Shown here in pieces: positions 14,041-24,732 of a stretch of DNA of 64,000 nt. The stretch is taken from positions 124,001 through 188,000 of the forward strand of contig VWPU01014059.1 in assembly GCA_013398955.1 (NCBI GenBank). The letters are read 5' to 3'. Position 1 is the first letter of the stretch. Every line of letters begins with the position of its first letter. Source of the DNA: Callaeas wilsoni. Taxonomy: Eukaryota > Chordata > Aves > Passeriformes > Callaeidae. The notes beneath the pieces were generated by a model. The model was not told where the DNA came from, did not search any database, and saw only the letters and a program-made list of their open reading frames with translations. A program made the translations under genes and the position numbers.

Positions 14041-17000
14041 TAAGAGACATAATTTTCAATAACATAAAATAGGGTTTTTCTTTTTGACATTACTCAGCTA
14101 AATTAACAGGAGCATGAAGCATATTATAGTGCAAAATCTTAACATTAAAAAATAAAATTTTTATTGAATTTTAAGCCTCATTCCTTTTTTATTCTTATTA
14201 AAAAACTCTGCTTAGAATGTGTCTGTTCAAAGATTAATATATCTGTCAGTTGAACCAATACTGTGGTAACAAGCATAAGAAATTCAAGGTGGATTTATTG
14301 GGACAGTAAGAAAGTGAGAACCATCTTAAAATACTTTAAGAATGACAGTTATATGAGTTAAAGGATGGAGGGTGAGAGTAAAAAGAAGACTGAAATTGGC
14401 CCGGGGTAAAGACAGGAAAATGGAATCATAAATCATATAAGACAGCTGTGTTCTTTTATCCATGGATCCAGATGTTCCCACTAAATGTGTAACAACTCCA
14501 GAATTATTTTACAAGGAGGAAAGGAACTGTGAATATTCGATTTCTCTCTTTCTTAAACAAGACTAGCTGGGAATGTTTGATGCCAAGCAGAAACTTTGAC
14601 CTGTGCTTGCAGGAGAGCTGCCTCAGAACAGAGCTCTTAAACATAGCTCCTAACCAATGTGGATTATGATATGATTTAAACAGCCAGTGAGAAAAGGCTA
14701 AAGTTATACTGGGATCTTTTTGAAAACAGTGACTAGAATCAAATCTATGGTTGAATCATCTGGGTGATACCCTCACTGACTAGGAATTTCTAAATGTTAG
14801 CCAGTATCACAGGATGATGGAGTCCTGCTAGAATTCTAATCAGTTTCATACTGAGATTGGAAGTAGATGAATGTTAGATGGTGAGAAAATGAAATTATAA
14901 GTCACTTCAGATATGTTTTGAAATAGCAGCTCAGGACAGACCATGACAAAGCTATTTAAATACCTTCCAAATGGAAATTGATTTTCCTCTCTCCTCTCTG
15001 CCTCATCCTTAAAATGCAATAGCTGATCATAAACCAGCTTATGTTTTCAAGTAAAATAGAGAAGGAAAAGTTTTTCCACTCTTCTAAATGTTTCTGTATT
15101 ACACAAGAGTAAAATGTAATCAATTTTTTTTCTTTGTGTTAGTTTCCTTCATCAATAGCGTTTTGAAACTTAAAGACTAAAACCTATAGTTATTCCATAG
15201 TAATCTATAAAGATACCTTATGCTGATAATAAAAAATAGCACACTACTGGGTATTATTAGGTTATTTCTGTAATTACACCTCTGTGACTGAAGACAGCTA
15301 TTAGGTGATTATCACACCATTGTTTGCAGAAGAGCGGAGAGGAGGAGAAGTCTCCATTAAACCATCAAAGATAAGAATGCTGTTAAAGGCACAGATGTTA
15401 TATTTTCTTTTCAGTTTGATCTATAGGGACCTGAGCCACTATTTTCAATTTAGCTCAATGCAAAAAATACAGAGAAAAAGAAAAAGCAGAGACATCTACT
15501 TCTGGGTTTAGACAGTGCTGTTGAAATCATAGAGAGAAATATGGACATGCCCATTTGAAGCACCATGAAGCTTATTTGCATTGAAGAAATTAAGTCTCTT
15601 GATTAAAAATTATATCCCTTTTCTAGTGCTACTTTCCACAGAAACCTGAGTCCCCATAAAGTTGTGGGTACTTCTCTTCAGTTTGTTTCCTGTAGTTCAG
15701 AGCATGATAATATTGGGTGTGATATTTTGTCTCTGTGGAGGCTTTCTGCATCTTTGCATAAAAGCAGCCACTTCCAGGCAGGAGAGATCTTTGCAAGATT
15801 TGTCATGGATTGAGATGAGCACATTTTTAAACATGTTAGGTGATACTGTGTTTTTCCTGTGGGNTTTGGTTTATTATTTTTTTGTCTTTGGTTTTTTTTT
15901 TTTTTTAACAGGTCTGTTATATAACATCTTGAATTTTGTGTTGCTATATAAATGCAGTTAGGAAGATTATTTAAAAAAAAAAAACATACTTCTTTCTGTT
16001 TTTTAGGTTTTCCCTCAAAATTTTTAATAGGGAGAAGATCTGTGAAAAAATAAAATTGTGACTATCTTTTTAAGATAAATTTTGACTAAAGGTCCTTAAA
16101 GTCCCACAGACCTTCTGAAGTATTTGGAAAGACTGTTTTCTTTCTGACAGACCTATTTAGATGTATACTAGCTTTGAGAGATTAGTGGAGCAAGTGCTCT
16201 TAGCTGATTTTTCCAAAAGGCTGAGGCAAACATGGTTGTTTTTTGGACTATGATGACATCGAGAACATGAACAACTTATAAATTTCAAAAATTTAATTAG
16301 ATCTACAGCTATTTCTTTTTCTTTTTTAGCTATGAAAGCATCAAGGCTCTATATGCCTATTATTAAGAAAACACTGGCTTGAGGGAGCTGCTATAACAGT
16401 ATAAAATGAGTCCATATTTCATCCTTTGCTTTAGGTGGTGAGTACTTTTTAATTCTCATATGTTTTTAAAACTGCAGCCAATTTATAAATTCTCCTTCAG
16501 TTTTTAATATTGTATTCCATTATTATATGTAAAGGACTGAAAAGCCATCATTTCCGATCTTTACTCACTTTGTTATCTTTTCAAGTTATGATCAAATTAT
16601 CAGTGATTACTTGATGTCTCTTATAAGACTTTGGATCACGCTTTGAACGGAAAGCCAGGTATAGGGCAATTAGAAGGGTTTGTGAGCTCACTTCCAAAGG
16701 CTGAGGCAGCCTGCTTACAGTTTAAAGTGAGTAGGGGTGTGATAAACACCTTTCTTAAAAATGGAAAATGCATAACATAAAGTACAAGAACAATATACAG
16801 TGGGAGGAGTGAATCAGATGTCTGAGGAGTTTCTAAATAGTTCTATCATTCTGCTCAGTATAAGAAAAAGTTTATTTAAAAGGATAAATAGAAAATCTAA
16901 GACTGATTTTAAATCCTGCGAGTGGTGACCTGAACATCAAATTTTGTAGTAGAGAAAAACCTAGGTTAATCTAAACTAGTGATGCAATCCTGATATAACT

Positions 17001-17226
17001 ATGATCACAGAAGGAAGAAAGAGAAATCAAATTTACTACATGTAAATTCTCTTTAATCTAGACAGATGAAAATACATTAAAAATAAGATGTAACAAAGAG
17101 GAAGAAGTGGCTCAAAGTACCATATTGGGTGGAGAAGCTACTTGTGTTACTGCCTCTCATCAGTTAGACAATTGAAGGAAAGATCTCCACACCTATTCAG
17201 CCAGATACAGAAGAAGCAAGTTGACC
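14041..17226. other. Unique A+T-rich non-coding DNA with one unresolved base
   Basis: No gene or repeat family is supported. The base at 15,864 is N. A T-rich tract at about 15,878-15,907 and an A-run near 15,972-15,984 are the only low-complexity features. A 99-codon open frame across the N is hydrophobic because it reads this T-rich DNA, and I do not regard it as a gene. Confidence 0.6.
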
Positions 17227-17325
17227 CACAGAATCACAGAATCATTAAGGTTGGAAAAGATCTTAAATACCATTAAGTCCAACTGTCAACCTAGCACCAC
17301 CACCATGTTCTCCACTAAACGGTCC
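17227..17325 (-). mobile_element. CR1 LINE 3' tail fragment
   Basis: CACAGAATCACAGAAT is followed by TTAAGGTTGGAAAAGATC, ATTAAGTCCAACTGTCAACC and TAGCACCACCACCATG, which follow a CR1 3' end read in reverse. The insertion is on the minus strand with its 3' end at the left and is severely 5'-truncated. It is the best preserved of the short CR1 tails in the window. A T-rich stretch follows it. Confidence 0.92.
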
Positions 17326-20300
17326 TCTCTTTCTTTTTTGGTTTGTTTATTTTTTGCAGGCTTAGATGTTTCTTTCCTAGTGTTCTGAGTTTCATTCTGA
17401 GCATCTTCTTTATACCTTGAACATAAGGTAACCTTAAGGACATTCCTAACCATTGCAAATTTCACTATAGATTCTGGACTTTACTCTCTGAAGGATTCAG
17501 CATGAACATGGTTAATATCTTCAGAAAATCTGGGAACAAACTTTTTGTCCCATCTCCTACACATGGCTTTGAATTTGTGGGACACATGGCAAATTTTCAG
17601 TTTTTCAACACTTTACTGACTTATATTACTGATAAACAAAAGGAAAAAGGATTTTTTGCCTTTAGGTGATGTATATTTTCCTGATAGAGGTTGACAATGA
17701 ACTAAATAGCTATGTTTGGTATTCAACGTGAATAGAATTGTAACTGGCCACTCCATAGAAAAATGCCAGTGTTTTAAAAGCAACAAATGGCTATTTTACT
17801 TCTCTTAACCTCATAAAAATTAATGAAACCTGGTTGACAAGAGCTGAGAAAGAACTTGGCTGAAAACATAAACATACTGAGAATACTTAAGAATTCTACT
17901 AATCCCTTTGGTAAAGGAATCTAAAAGACCTGTCTTTGTTCCAGAATTTCTGAAGGACTCTTACCAACTTTTTGGTGAAGAAAAGTGCCAACCCTAATAG
18001 GGCAAAAAAGTTTGATTAGAATTTAAATAATCTTCTTTGGGGAATAGATAATCTATTTTTCTGTTCAGGATGTACCCTGTAACGTGCTTCCATAATGGAA
18101 TATGCTTGGCTGTATAGGTGTCTTCAGAGAATTAGAAAAATAATTCTAATTCTTTGTTTCATTAAGTCTCTTGCCTGTTTTTAGGAAGATCAAGGCACTC
18201 AGGATTTCTGAGACTTCCAGCCTAATTCTACTGCAGCATCCTCGGTTTTATTAAGAAAAAAATATATTTGGCAAAAAATGAGAATACAAAGCACTAATGT
18301 TGTTTTTTCTACCCTTGGATTTCATTCAATATATTTATTTTCCTCAAGCAAGGACCAGGTGTTGAAACACATTTTATTAGCCCTTTCATGCAAATGCAGA
18401 GAGTTTCTGACCCTGCTGTATATAATTGGAAAGCTGAGTAATTACGTGTTATATAATTATATGTTTGGTTCTTTGGAAATGGACCCAGGCAACAGCTTTC
18501 AGCCAGGAAAAAAGAAAAAAAAAAACAACAAACAAAAAAACCCCAAAACAAACAAAAAACAAAACCCCAATAATGTGCTGTTTCTTTTATACATACGTTT
18601 TTCATACGTGAACCTAATATACATGAATCCTTTACCTACTTTTTTTCTGCTGTCTTTATTGTTTTCAAATGTTTTAGAGTAAGGTTTTAAAAGAAAAACC
18701 TTAAGAAACAAAATTAATTTCTGCTGACTAGGAGACAAACATATTTTTTTCCTATCTCTTCTCCCCCCCTCCAGCCCTTAACTCATTATTGTGTTGCTAA
18801 CCCATTCTGCCTCTTTTGTGTGCTTTAGAGCCATCTGTTAAAACGCAGAAAAATAATTTTAAATTAAGGTCCTGGAAAGACATGAAATGAAGGTCTTAGG
18901 GAAGACAGTATTGTCTAAAGAAAAAACAGAGGAAACATGGAGACAAAAGACGTGGGCAGATTGAGTGATTTGAGTGATGTTGTGGTATAGCTATGCAAAA
19001 ATAAGTCAATTTTTAAATTAAATGTATGGGAACTTTTGGTTTTGGGTTTTTTTGGGTTTTTTTTTTTTGTCCCAAATGGAAATTATTGCAGCAATGGCAC
19101 TACTAGATTTATTCCAGGGTTTTCTACAGATTTAGGAAATTTAGAATATTTCATTTGCATACAATAGTTCTTCCTTCTGTCTCAACATCTCCAGGCATGA
19201 TATGCAAAGAAGAAGAAATGAGTCATGTGGATTTCCTTGTGCCTTGAAATCTTAGGCTCTCCTTCAGGGAAGAAGCAGAATTGATTTGCGCCACAACGCC
19301 AAATAATAGTGTGCACTCAAGAAGTGAGAAGACAGAGATAATCAGATCAGTTCTGAGTATAATAGGATGCAAAAGGAACTCAAAGAAAATTTTCTATGCA
19401 AGTACATAGAACAACCCTTTTTTTCCACATAAAAGCGGGTATGGCTTGAATATGTGTGACCAATAGCTTTGCATGACCACTCAATGGGCATTCTTCTTCA
19501 CATGTATCAGCTGCCAGAACCGATGTTTTGAAATCTCACTATATTGCTTAAGATGAAATACTAAGCAGAGCATACAGTCAAATACTAGGTGACTATGTAG
19601 GGACCATATTTCTTTCATAGTTACTGCAGAAATTTTAGAAACTATTGTAAAAAGAATTCCAACAATTTACCAGCTGTATTGCATTTCATCTTTTCCTTTA
19701 CTGTTACTTTACTGACCCAAGGCAAATTTTCAGAATTACCATGCTGGGAAAAGGTTAATTGTCTGTTTAGATATTGAATGGAAAGAGAATGTTTAATTCT
19801 ATAGTTGCATCATTCATTGTAAATATTCTAAATCGAGGAGTTTTGGGATTTCATTTGTCCAGGGCCTAGTACAATAGTTCCCCTGATTGTGCTCTTGAAG
19901 TATTATGAATTGATGAATAAATGAATAAATATCTACTTCGATCTTCGAAGAGGCATGAAATCCTTTTTATACACCTAAATGTGCTACATAGTATTTTCTA
20001 TAGAGAGACTTTTTTTCCTAATGGCAGGTAACAATACCTTTAAAATAAGGTGTTGGGCGTTAGGTTCTTTCCTTTTGTTTCTTTTCATTTAGGGAATTTT
20101 GTCCCATAAGTTGCAAAGGAACAGTAACGACTAGCTACTTAATAAAAACAAGAGAAGTGGCCAGGGGAGGAGAGCTTCTGTCTGTACTTCTCTTATCTGA
20201 GGGTTTCCCTTAGACGCGTAGAGATACCAGGAGAATTGGGCTGATAAAAGATGGGGCCAGTTGAAGCTTCTGCTTGGGGAAGGGAATCTCTGCCACTGCC

Positions 20301-20400
20301 GTAGTCCAGTCAGATCCTTCTTCTGCCATGGGGTGAGCCTCTGCTCGTGAGAGCAGCCACTGAACTGGGACCTTATTAACATCCACCTCACTAAAAAGCT
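17326..20400. other. Unique A+T-rich non-coding DNA with simple tracts
   Basis: No gene is supported. An A-rich tract with CCCC interruptions lies at 18507-18570, and a T/G-rich tract with T-runs at about 19038-19070. The 134-codon frame starting at 18278 runs straight through the A-rich tract, giving a Lys/Asn-rich stretch, and has no recognisable domain. Confidence 0.6.
18507..18570. repeat. A-rich simple repeat (AAAC/CCCCAAAA-like)
   Basis: Runs of A broken by single C, CAAC and CCCC. It inflates open frames on both strands (Lys/Asn-rich on plus, Phe/Leu-rich on minus). Confidence 0.85.
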
Positions 20401-21020
20401 TTCTCTACACTGCAGCCCCGCACCTCCTGCCTGCCAAGACCTCCTGGGGCTCCCACTACAGCTCTGGAGTCTGATGCATCTCCTCCACCACCCCAGGATT
20501 TTTGCTCATCTCTGCCGTTTCAGCTTGCTGCCTCTGACAGAGTGCCGCTGGGGCACCGGGCCCGGCTGTCCCTGGGGTTTGTGCAGCCAGTCTCTCTCCC
20601 ATCCCATCCCATCCCATCCCATCCCATCCCATCCCATCCCATCCCATCCCATCCCATCCCATCCCATCCTGTCCCGTCCCGTCCCGAGCTCGCGCCGGAG
20701 CGCCCCCTGCAGCCGCGGGGGAACCATCGCACCTGCCCTGCCCACCGGGAGCCACCAGCGCCCCTGCCGGCTGTGACCGGAACTGCACGGAAAGGCCGAG
20801 CCGGCCGTCATTGGGTTCCTGCTTCTGTTTTGTTGTTAATGCCAGGGTTCTTGTTGGTTTGTTTGCCTTGTTATATATACTAGTAAAGAATTGTTATTCC
20901 TATTCTCATAGCTTTGCCTGAGAGCCCCTTAATTTCAAAATTATAATAATCTGCAGGGAAGGGGTTTACATTTTCCATTCCAAGGGAGGCATCTGCCTTC
21001 CTTAGCAGACACCTTTCAAA
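20401..21020 (+). mobile_element. Solo LTR-like block of an endogenous retrovirus (ERVL-like?)
   Basis: A G+C-rich upstream part leads to a TATATATA box at about 20872-20879 and an AGTAAA that could serve as a variant poly(A) signal at 20882-20887. Downstream comes a stretch containing GCCTGAGAGCCCCTTAATTT, then a G-rich and TTTACATTTTCC segment, ending around TTAGCAGACAC near 21010. This order (U3, TATA, poly(A) signal, U5) and the downstream words match LTRs I associate with songbird endogenous retroviruses. The family name is uncertain. The left edge is not determined and may lie as far left as about 20130. No gag, pol or env reading frame is attached, so it looks like a solo LTR or fragment. 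Confidence 0.5.
20598..20685. repeat. (CCCAT)n pentanucleotide array, degrading to (CCCGT)n
   Basis: Thirteen ATCCC units are followed by ATCCT and three GTCCC units, ending against GAGCTCGCG. Because the unit is 5 bp and lacks stops in the frames used, it opens overlapping frames on both strands (Pro-Ser-His-Pro-Ile on plus, Trp-Asp-Gly-Met-Gly on minus). These are composition artefacts, not proteins. The array sits inside the LTR-like block, upstream of its TATA box. Confidence 0.95.
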
Positions 21021-21621
21021 CTTATACATAGGGAGATTCATAATCCTTATGGGCTTTACGCTATTGTGTGATAGCCAAAATATAATATCAATACATAATT
21101 CTTGTATTAAAATAAATTTGATAAGTTCTTTTTAAATTGTGTCTCATAAACAATTGTTTCATTGCTTGATAGAGTAGAGGAAAAAATATAAGAATGAAAA
21201 AGGAACAATTAAGCAAAAGTAGATAAAACAAATTGGAATAAGTGAGAGAAAAAATAATTAGTATACATAATGATTCTCTGTGTTTTTTCTCAGTTATGAC
21301 AATATGTTTATAGTGTTTCCTGTTCCTGTGGGGTATTTGCTAAATTAGACCTACTTGAGAATCCAGAACCACATGCAAATGAAGTCTGTTGATGTTGCAG
21401 TTTTCAAATATATTTTGAATAGTAAAACATCTGCACTGCACAGCACCGAAGAAGCGGATATTAGTCCTTTGGCAACATGAGCTGGTACAACATAGGAAAT
21501 TTGGGATGATTTTCTGTAGCCGTTCCTAACTTTCTGGTCCACATTCTTAGCCTTCCTACAACTGCCTGGGGCCATTCTGGCAGTTCAAAGCTATTGTAAA
21601 GTCAACACTTCCATCCTGTTT
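21021..21621. other. Non-coding spacer between the LTR-like block and the inverted-repeat region
   Basis: A+T-rich with no supported gene. A 74-codon minus frame at 21351-21575 has no recognisable domain. Confidence 0.55.
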
Positions 21622-21832
21622 GTCGGAGACTGAATGTTATAATTTATTGCTTAAACATCTTCATTAAGGACCTTTGCCTATTATAGCAAAACTGTATTAC
21701 AAAAGCTGCAGAGACCACTGTGCCCTGAATAGGCCTTCTGACTGAGGCCCTGGACTGCACGTTGATGGACATAAGATAGTGACTCACGTCTGGGCTGAGG
21801 GAAGAGGAATACATTCACAGAGGGACCAAGCT
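21622..21832 (+). repeat. Left arm of a long inverted repeat
   Basis: Begins at GTCGGAGACTGA and runs through GGACCTTTGCCTATTA, AAAACTGTATTACAAAAGCT, GTGACTCACGTC and AATACATTCACAGA. The same words, in the same order, are found on the opposite strand at 24541-24732. The arms differ by substitutions and small indels, so the pair is old. The outer ends fade near the left edge, and I see no clear target-site duplication. Confidence 0.8.
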
Positions 21833-22600
21833 TAGCACTTTTGGGGTGCAGACCACAGCCCCAGGGCTATCAGCTGCCAGGCTCGCACAGACCCTCACAC
21901 CAAAGGGTGGGGGGAGGAGAGGTTTTGGGTGTGTAGTGAAGAAGCCTCTGGTTCGAGGCAGTGAACACCCAACCTCCGCTGTGCAGAGGAGCTCAGCTGT
22001 GGGGCTCCTTCACCCTGGGAAAAGCCACATCCATGCAAAGGACAGCAGAGTCACAGCCATCAAAGGCCCCCCCAAAGGGGTCCCCAGACCCAGCACCAGA
22101 GCACCGCAACGTGATCCAACAGGTCCACAAGTGTTGCAAGGGACAGTGTCAAACTGGACCCCTGCAAGGAGNACGTGATCCATCCACAAGTGTTGCAAGG
22201 GACAGTGTCAAACTGGACCCCTGCAAGGAGGGCACCTGGGCGTTCCCACCTGGCCCAAACATATATTAATCCATGGGATTCTACACCTTTTGGTGTGGTG
22301 GTGGGGACCCTCACCACCAAGAAGACCAGATGGAGGGGAAAAACATGATGTTGTTGGGACCTCCGGAAGGGTGACATGTTTATACATAACCCCTGTCATT
22401 CTCCCTCTGTGTCCCCACCCCCCCAAAACCAACTCTTTTTCTATTTTTTCTTTCTTTCTTTCCTTCTTTCCAAGTCATTCTCTTTGAAGCTTTTAGTACT
22501 AAATAAAATGCATCAATATATTGGCACCAACATCTAACCTCGTTTGGTCTTAATCATGTTTTTTCGGTATATTTCGAACATTTCTGGGTTCAGTCCATTT
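21833..22600 (+). mobile_element. LTR-like block with internal 48-bp duplication
   Basis: A G+C-rich segment is followed by a hairpin of TGGTGGTGGGG with CCCTCACCACCA (22296-22319), a C-rich and pyrimidine tract (22420-22475), AATAAA at about 22501, and a tail containing TTGGCACCAACATCTAACC. This resembles an avian retroviral LTR of an ERVK-like type read on the plus strand. Identity and boundaries are uncertain. No viral protein frame is attached. Open frames of about 100 codons cover both strands but only reflect the G+C-rich content and an unresolved base. Confidence 0.4.
22124..22230. repeat. Perfect 48-bp direct repeat flanking an N
   Basis: The 48 bases at 22124-22171 are identical to 22183-22230, with an N at 22172 between them. 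Both copies are also preceded by ACGTGATCC. This may be a genuine short tandem duplication, as is common in LTR U3 regions, or two overlapping contig ends joined without merging. Confidence 0.9.
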
Positions 22601-23045
22601 TATTCATAGAGGCTTGGTCTTCTTTGGTCTTCACTGTTAAAATAGTTTGTAACAGGTTGAGCAAACCAGAAAGCTGAGAGCTCCAGGGACACTATAACTA
22701 CAAAAGGCATGCCAAGGGGAACATGGAACTGCCCCAGCATTGCTCCTTCTATACCTTTCTGCTTGCCACCACCCACATGCTGGGCACCTCAGGAAAGGCT
22801 GCTTTTACTGCTCAACTTAGAGTTAGACTCACACTTAAGATTAGGCTTCAGAAAAATGCAAAGCCTAGACCTCCAGGGACATTGCAACTACAAAAGGCAT
22901 GCAAACAGGAGCACTTCATGTCATCTCCTTATATCTGATTGCAATAACTTCATTTCAGAATTTCCTTTTATTTCTTTCCATTTCATTTCATTTCATTACA
23001 ACTCTACCTCAGTCAGTTTCTTTGACTTTGTTCTCTGAGATTTAG

Positions 23046-23087
23046 TTTCCTTTCATGAAATGAAGAATTTAATTTCATGAAAGGAAA
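23046..23087. repeat. 16-bp perfect inverted repeat
   Basis: TTTCCTTTCATGAAAT (23046-23061) pairs exactly with ATTTCATGAAAGGAAA (23072-23087) across a 10-base loop. It is one of several strong stem-loops in the satellite-like array. Confidence 0.9.
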
Positions 23088-24020
23088 CAAAATCTTGCAG
23101 TTTCAAAGAGTATAAAATTGGGAACAATTTGGTCCATTTACATACTCTTCAGGTCATCTCATTACTTTTTACTGTTTTCACTTCATTACAGAATTTTTTT
23201 TTTTTTTTTTTTTAGCATTTCATTTAACTTCATCAGTTTCTTCTCCAGACTCTTCCTTTCACTTTTTTCCCTGATTTTGATATTTCAGTAAGTATAAATT
23301 CGGCAAGTTTCGGTCCTTTTCACTGAACTTCCTTTCATCCCATTCCATTTCGTTGTATTCACTGCATTGCCAAATTTCCTTTTTTTCTTCAATTGCATTT
23401 TATTTGATCACATCCCCTCTCCAGAGTATTTGTTCCACTTGGTTCTTCATTTCAGGAAAGGAAAAGAAATCTTGCCATTTCAATGAGAATAACTTTGGCA
23501 AGGCTTGGCCCATTTCCCTGTACTTCATGTCATCCCATTCCTTTTTATTGTTTTCACTTCATTTTGGAATTTTATTTCTCTTTTTATTTAGCATATCATT
23601 TCATTAATTTCTTCTCCAGTCTCTTAGTTTCACTTTGTTCCCTGCTTTCAGGATTTCAATGAGTATCAATTTAGCAAATTTTGGTCCATTCCACTGCAAA
23701 ACCGAACACATCACTGCCCCAACATTGCTCCCTTCACACCTTTCTCCTTTTCACCACCCATGTGCTTGGCACCTCAGCAAAGGCTGCTTTAACTGCTCTG
23801 CTTAGATTTAGGCTTATGCTTAAGCTTAGGCTTTAGAAAATCAGAAAGCCTAGACCTCCAGGGTCATTGAAACTATGAAAGGCATGCAAAAGGGAGCACT
23901 TCATGTCATCTAATTACATTTGATTAAAATCACTTCGTTTCTGAAATGTCTTTTATTTCTTTCCATTGAATTTAATTTCATTAGAAGCCTACCCCACTCA
24001 GTTAATTTCATTTTGTACTT

Positions 24021-24091
24021 TGATTTCAAGATTTCATTTCCTTTCATTAAATGAAGTTCTTTTCAGGAAAGGAAATGAAATCTTGAAATCA
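24021..24091. repeat. 25-bp perfect inverted repeat at the orientation switch
   Basis: 24021-24045 (starting TGATTTCAAG, ending TTCCTTTC) is the exact reverse complement of 24067-24091, with a 21-base spacer. Further out the arms stay similar with mismatches. To the left the monomers run on plus, to the right on minus, so this is the axis of a local palindrome. Confidence 0.9.
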
Positions 24092-24540
24092 GAGACCCAA
24101 ATGGAACAAACACTCAAGAAAGGAGATACGATCAAATAAAATGCAATTAAAAAAAAAGAAATTTGTCAATGGAGTGACTACAATGAAATGTACAGATGAA
24201 ATGAGGTACAGTGAAAAGGACTGAAACTTGCCAAAATTATTCACACTGAAATCCCAAAATCAAGGAAGAAAGAGACAAGAGAAGAAATTGAAGAAATGAA
24301 ATGCTAAAAAAGAAAAAAAAAAAAAAGAGAAAATTCTGAAACAAAGTGAAAACAATAAAAGCTAATGGGATCACATGAAATGTACCAAAATGGACTGAAG
24401 CTTGCTCCATTTTATACTCTTTGAAACTGCAAGATTTCATTTTATTTCATGAAATGAAATTCTGAATTTCATGATAGGAAATGAAATCTTGAAATCAGAG
24501 AAAAATGTGCAATAAACACTCTGGAAAGGAGATATGGGAA

Positions 24541-24732
24541 GTTTGAGCCGTCTGTGAATGTATTCTTGTTCCCCCAGCCCGGACCTGAGTCACTATTTTA
24601 TCTGCATTCAGGAGCAGTGTAGGGCTTCAGTCAGAAGGTCTGTTCAGCTTTTGTAATACAGTTTTGCCGTAATAGGCAAAGGTCCTTCATGAAGATCTTT
24701 AAGCCATAAGTTATAACACTCAGTCTCCGACA
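24541..24732 (-). repeat. Right arm of a long inverted repeat
   Basis: Reverse complement of the left arm at 21622-21832, ending at CAGTCTCCGAC. About 2.7 kb lies between the two arms. Outside this arm the sequence no longer resembles the outer flank of the left arm beyond weak similarity. Confidence 0.8.

Larger units (their letters stand above)
22669..24510. repeat. Satellite-like array, ~175-195-bp monomers with an orientation switch
   Basis: The motif TTTCARNGAGTATAAATT..GG..AA.TTTGGTCC recurs at 23101, 23283, 23478 and 23654 (spacings of 182, 195 and 176 bp). It recurs on the opposite strand ending near 24250 and 24426, 176 bp apart. A second phase mark, ACTTCATGTCATC, recurs near 22913, 23147, 23329, 23524 and 23898. 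Blocks at about 22731-23095 and 23716-24085 are diverged direct copies offset by 985 bp, like a small higher-order unit. TTTCATTTCATT simple sequence fills the gaps. No coding potential is seen. Confidence 0.75.

Noticed and set aside
15662..15961. 99-codon hydrophobic plus frame that could be a membrane protein
   Set aside because: It crosses an N, and its hydrophobic end is a translated T-run. No start context or family match.
18507..18570. Telomere-like GGGGTTTT motif on minus
   Set aside because: Only isolated units inside an A-rich simple tract. Vertebrate telomeres use TTAGGG, and no such array is present.
18278..18738. 134-codon plus frame and 79-98-codon minus frames
   Set aside because: They cross an A-rich simple repeat that encodes only Lys/Asn or Phe/Leu. 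No domain or splice signals were found.
20456..20883. Overlapping 70-113-codon frames on both strands
   Set aside because: They exist because the (CCCAT)n array has no stop in the frames used. The products are low-complexity repeats in opposing directions.
21846..22487. Frames of about 60-110 codons around 22 kb
   Set aside because: Several cross the N and the 48-bp duplication. They reflect G+C-rich repeat DNA, not a conserved protein.
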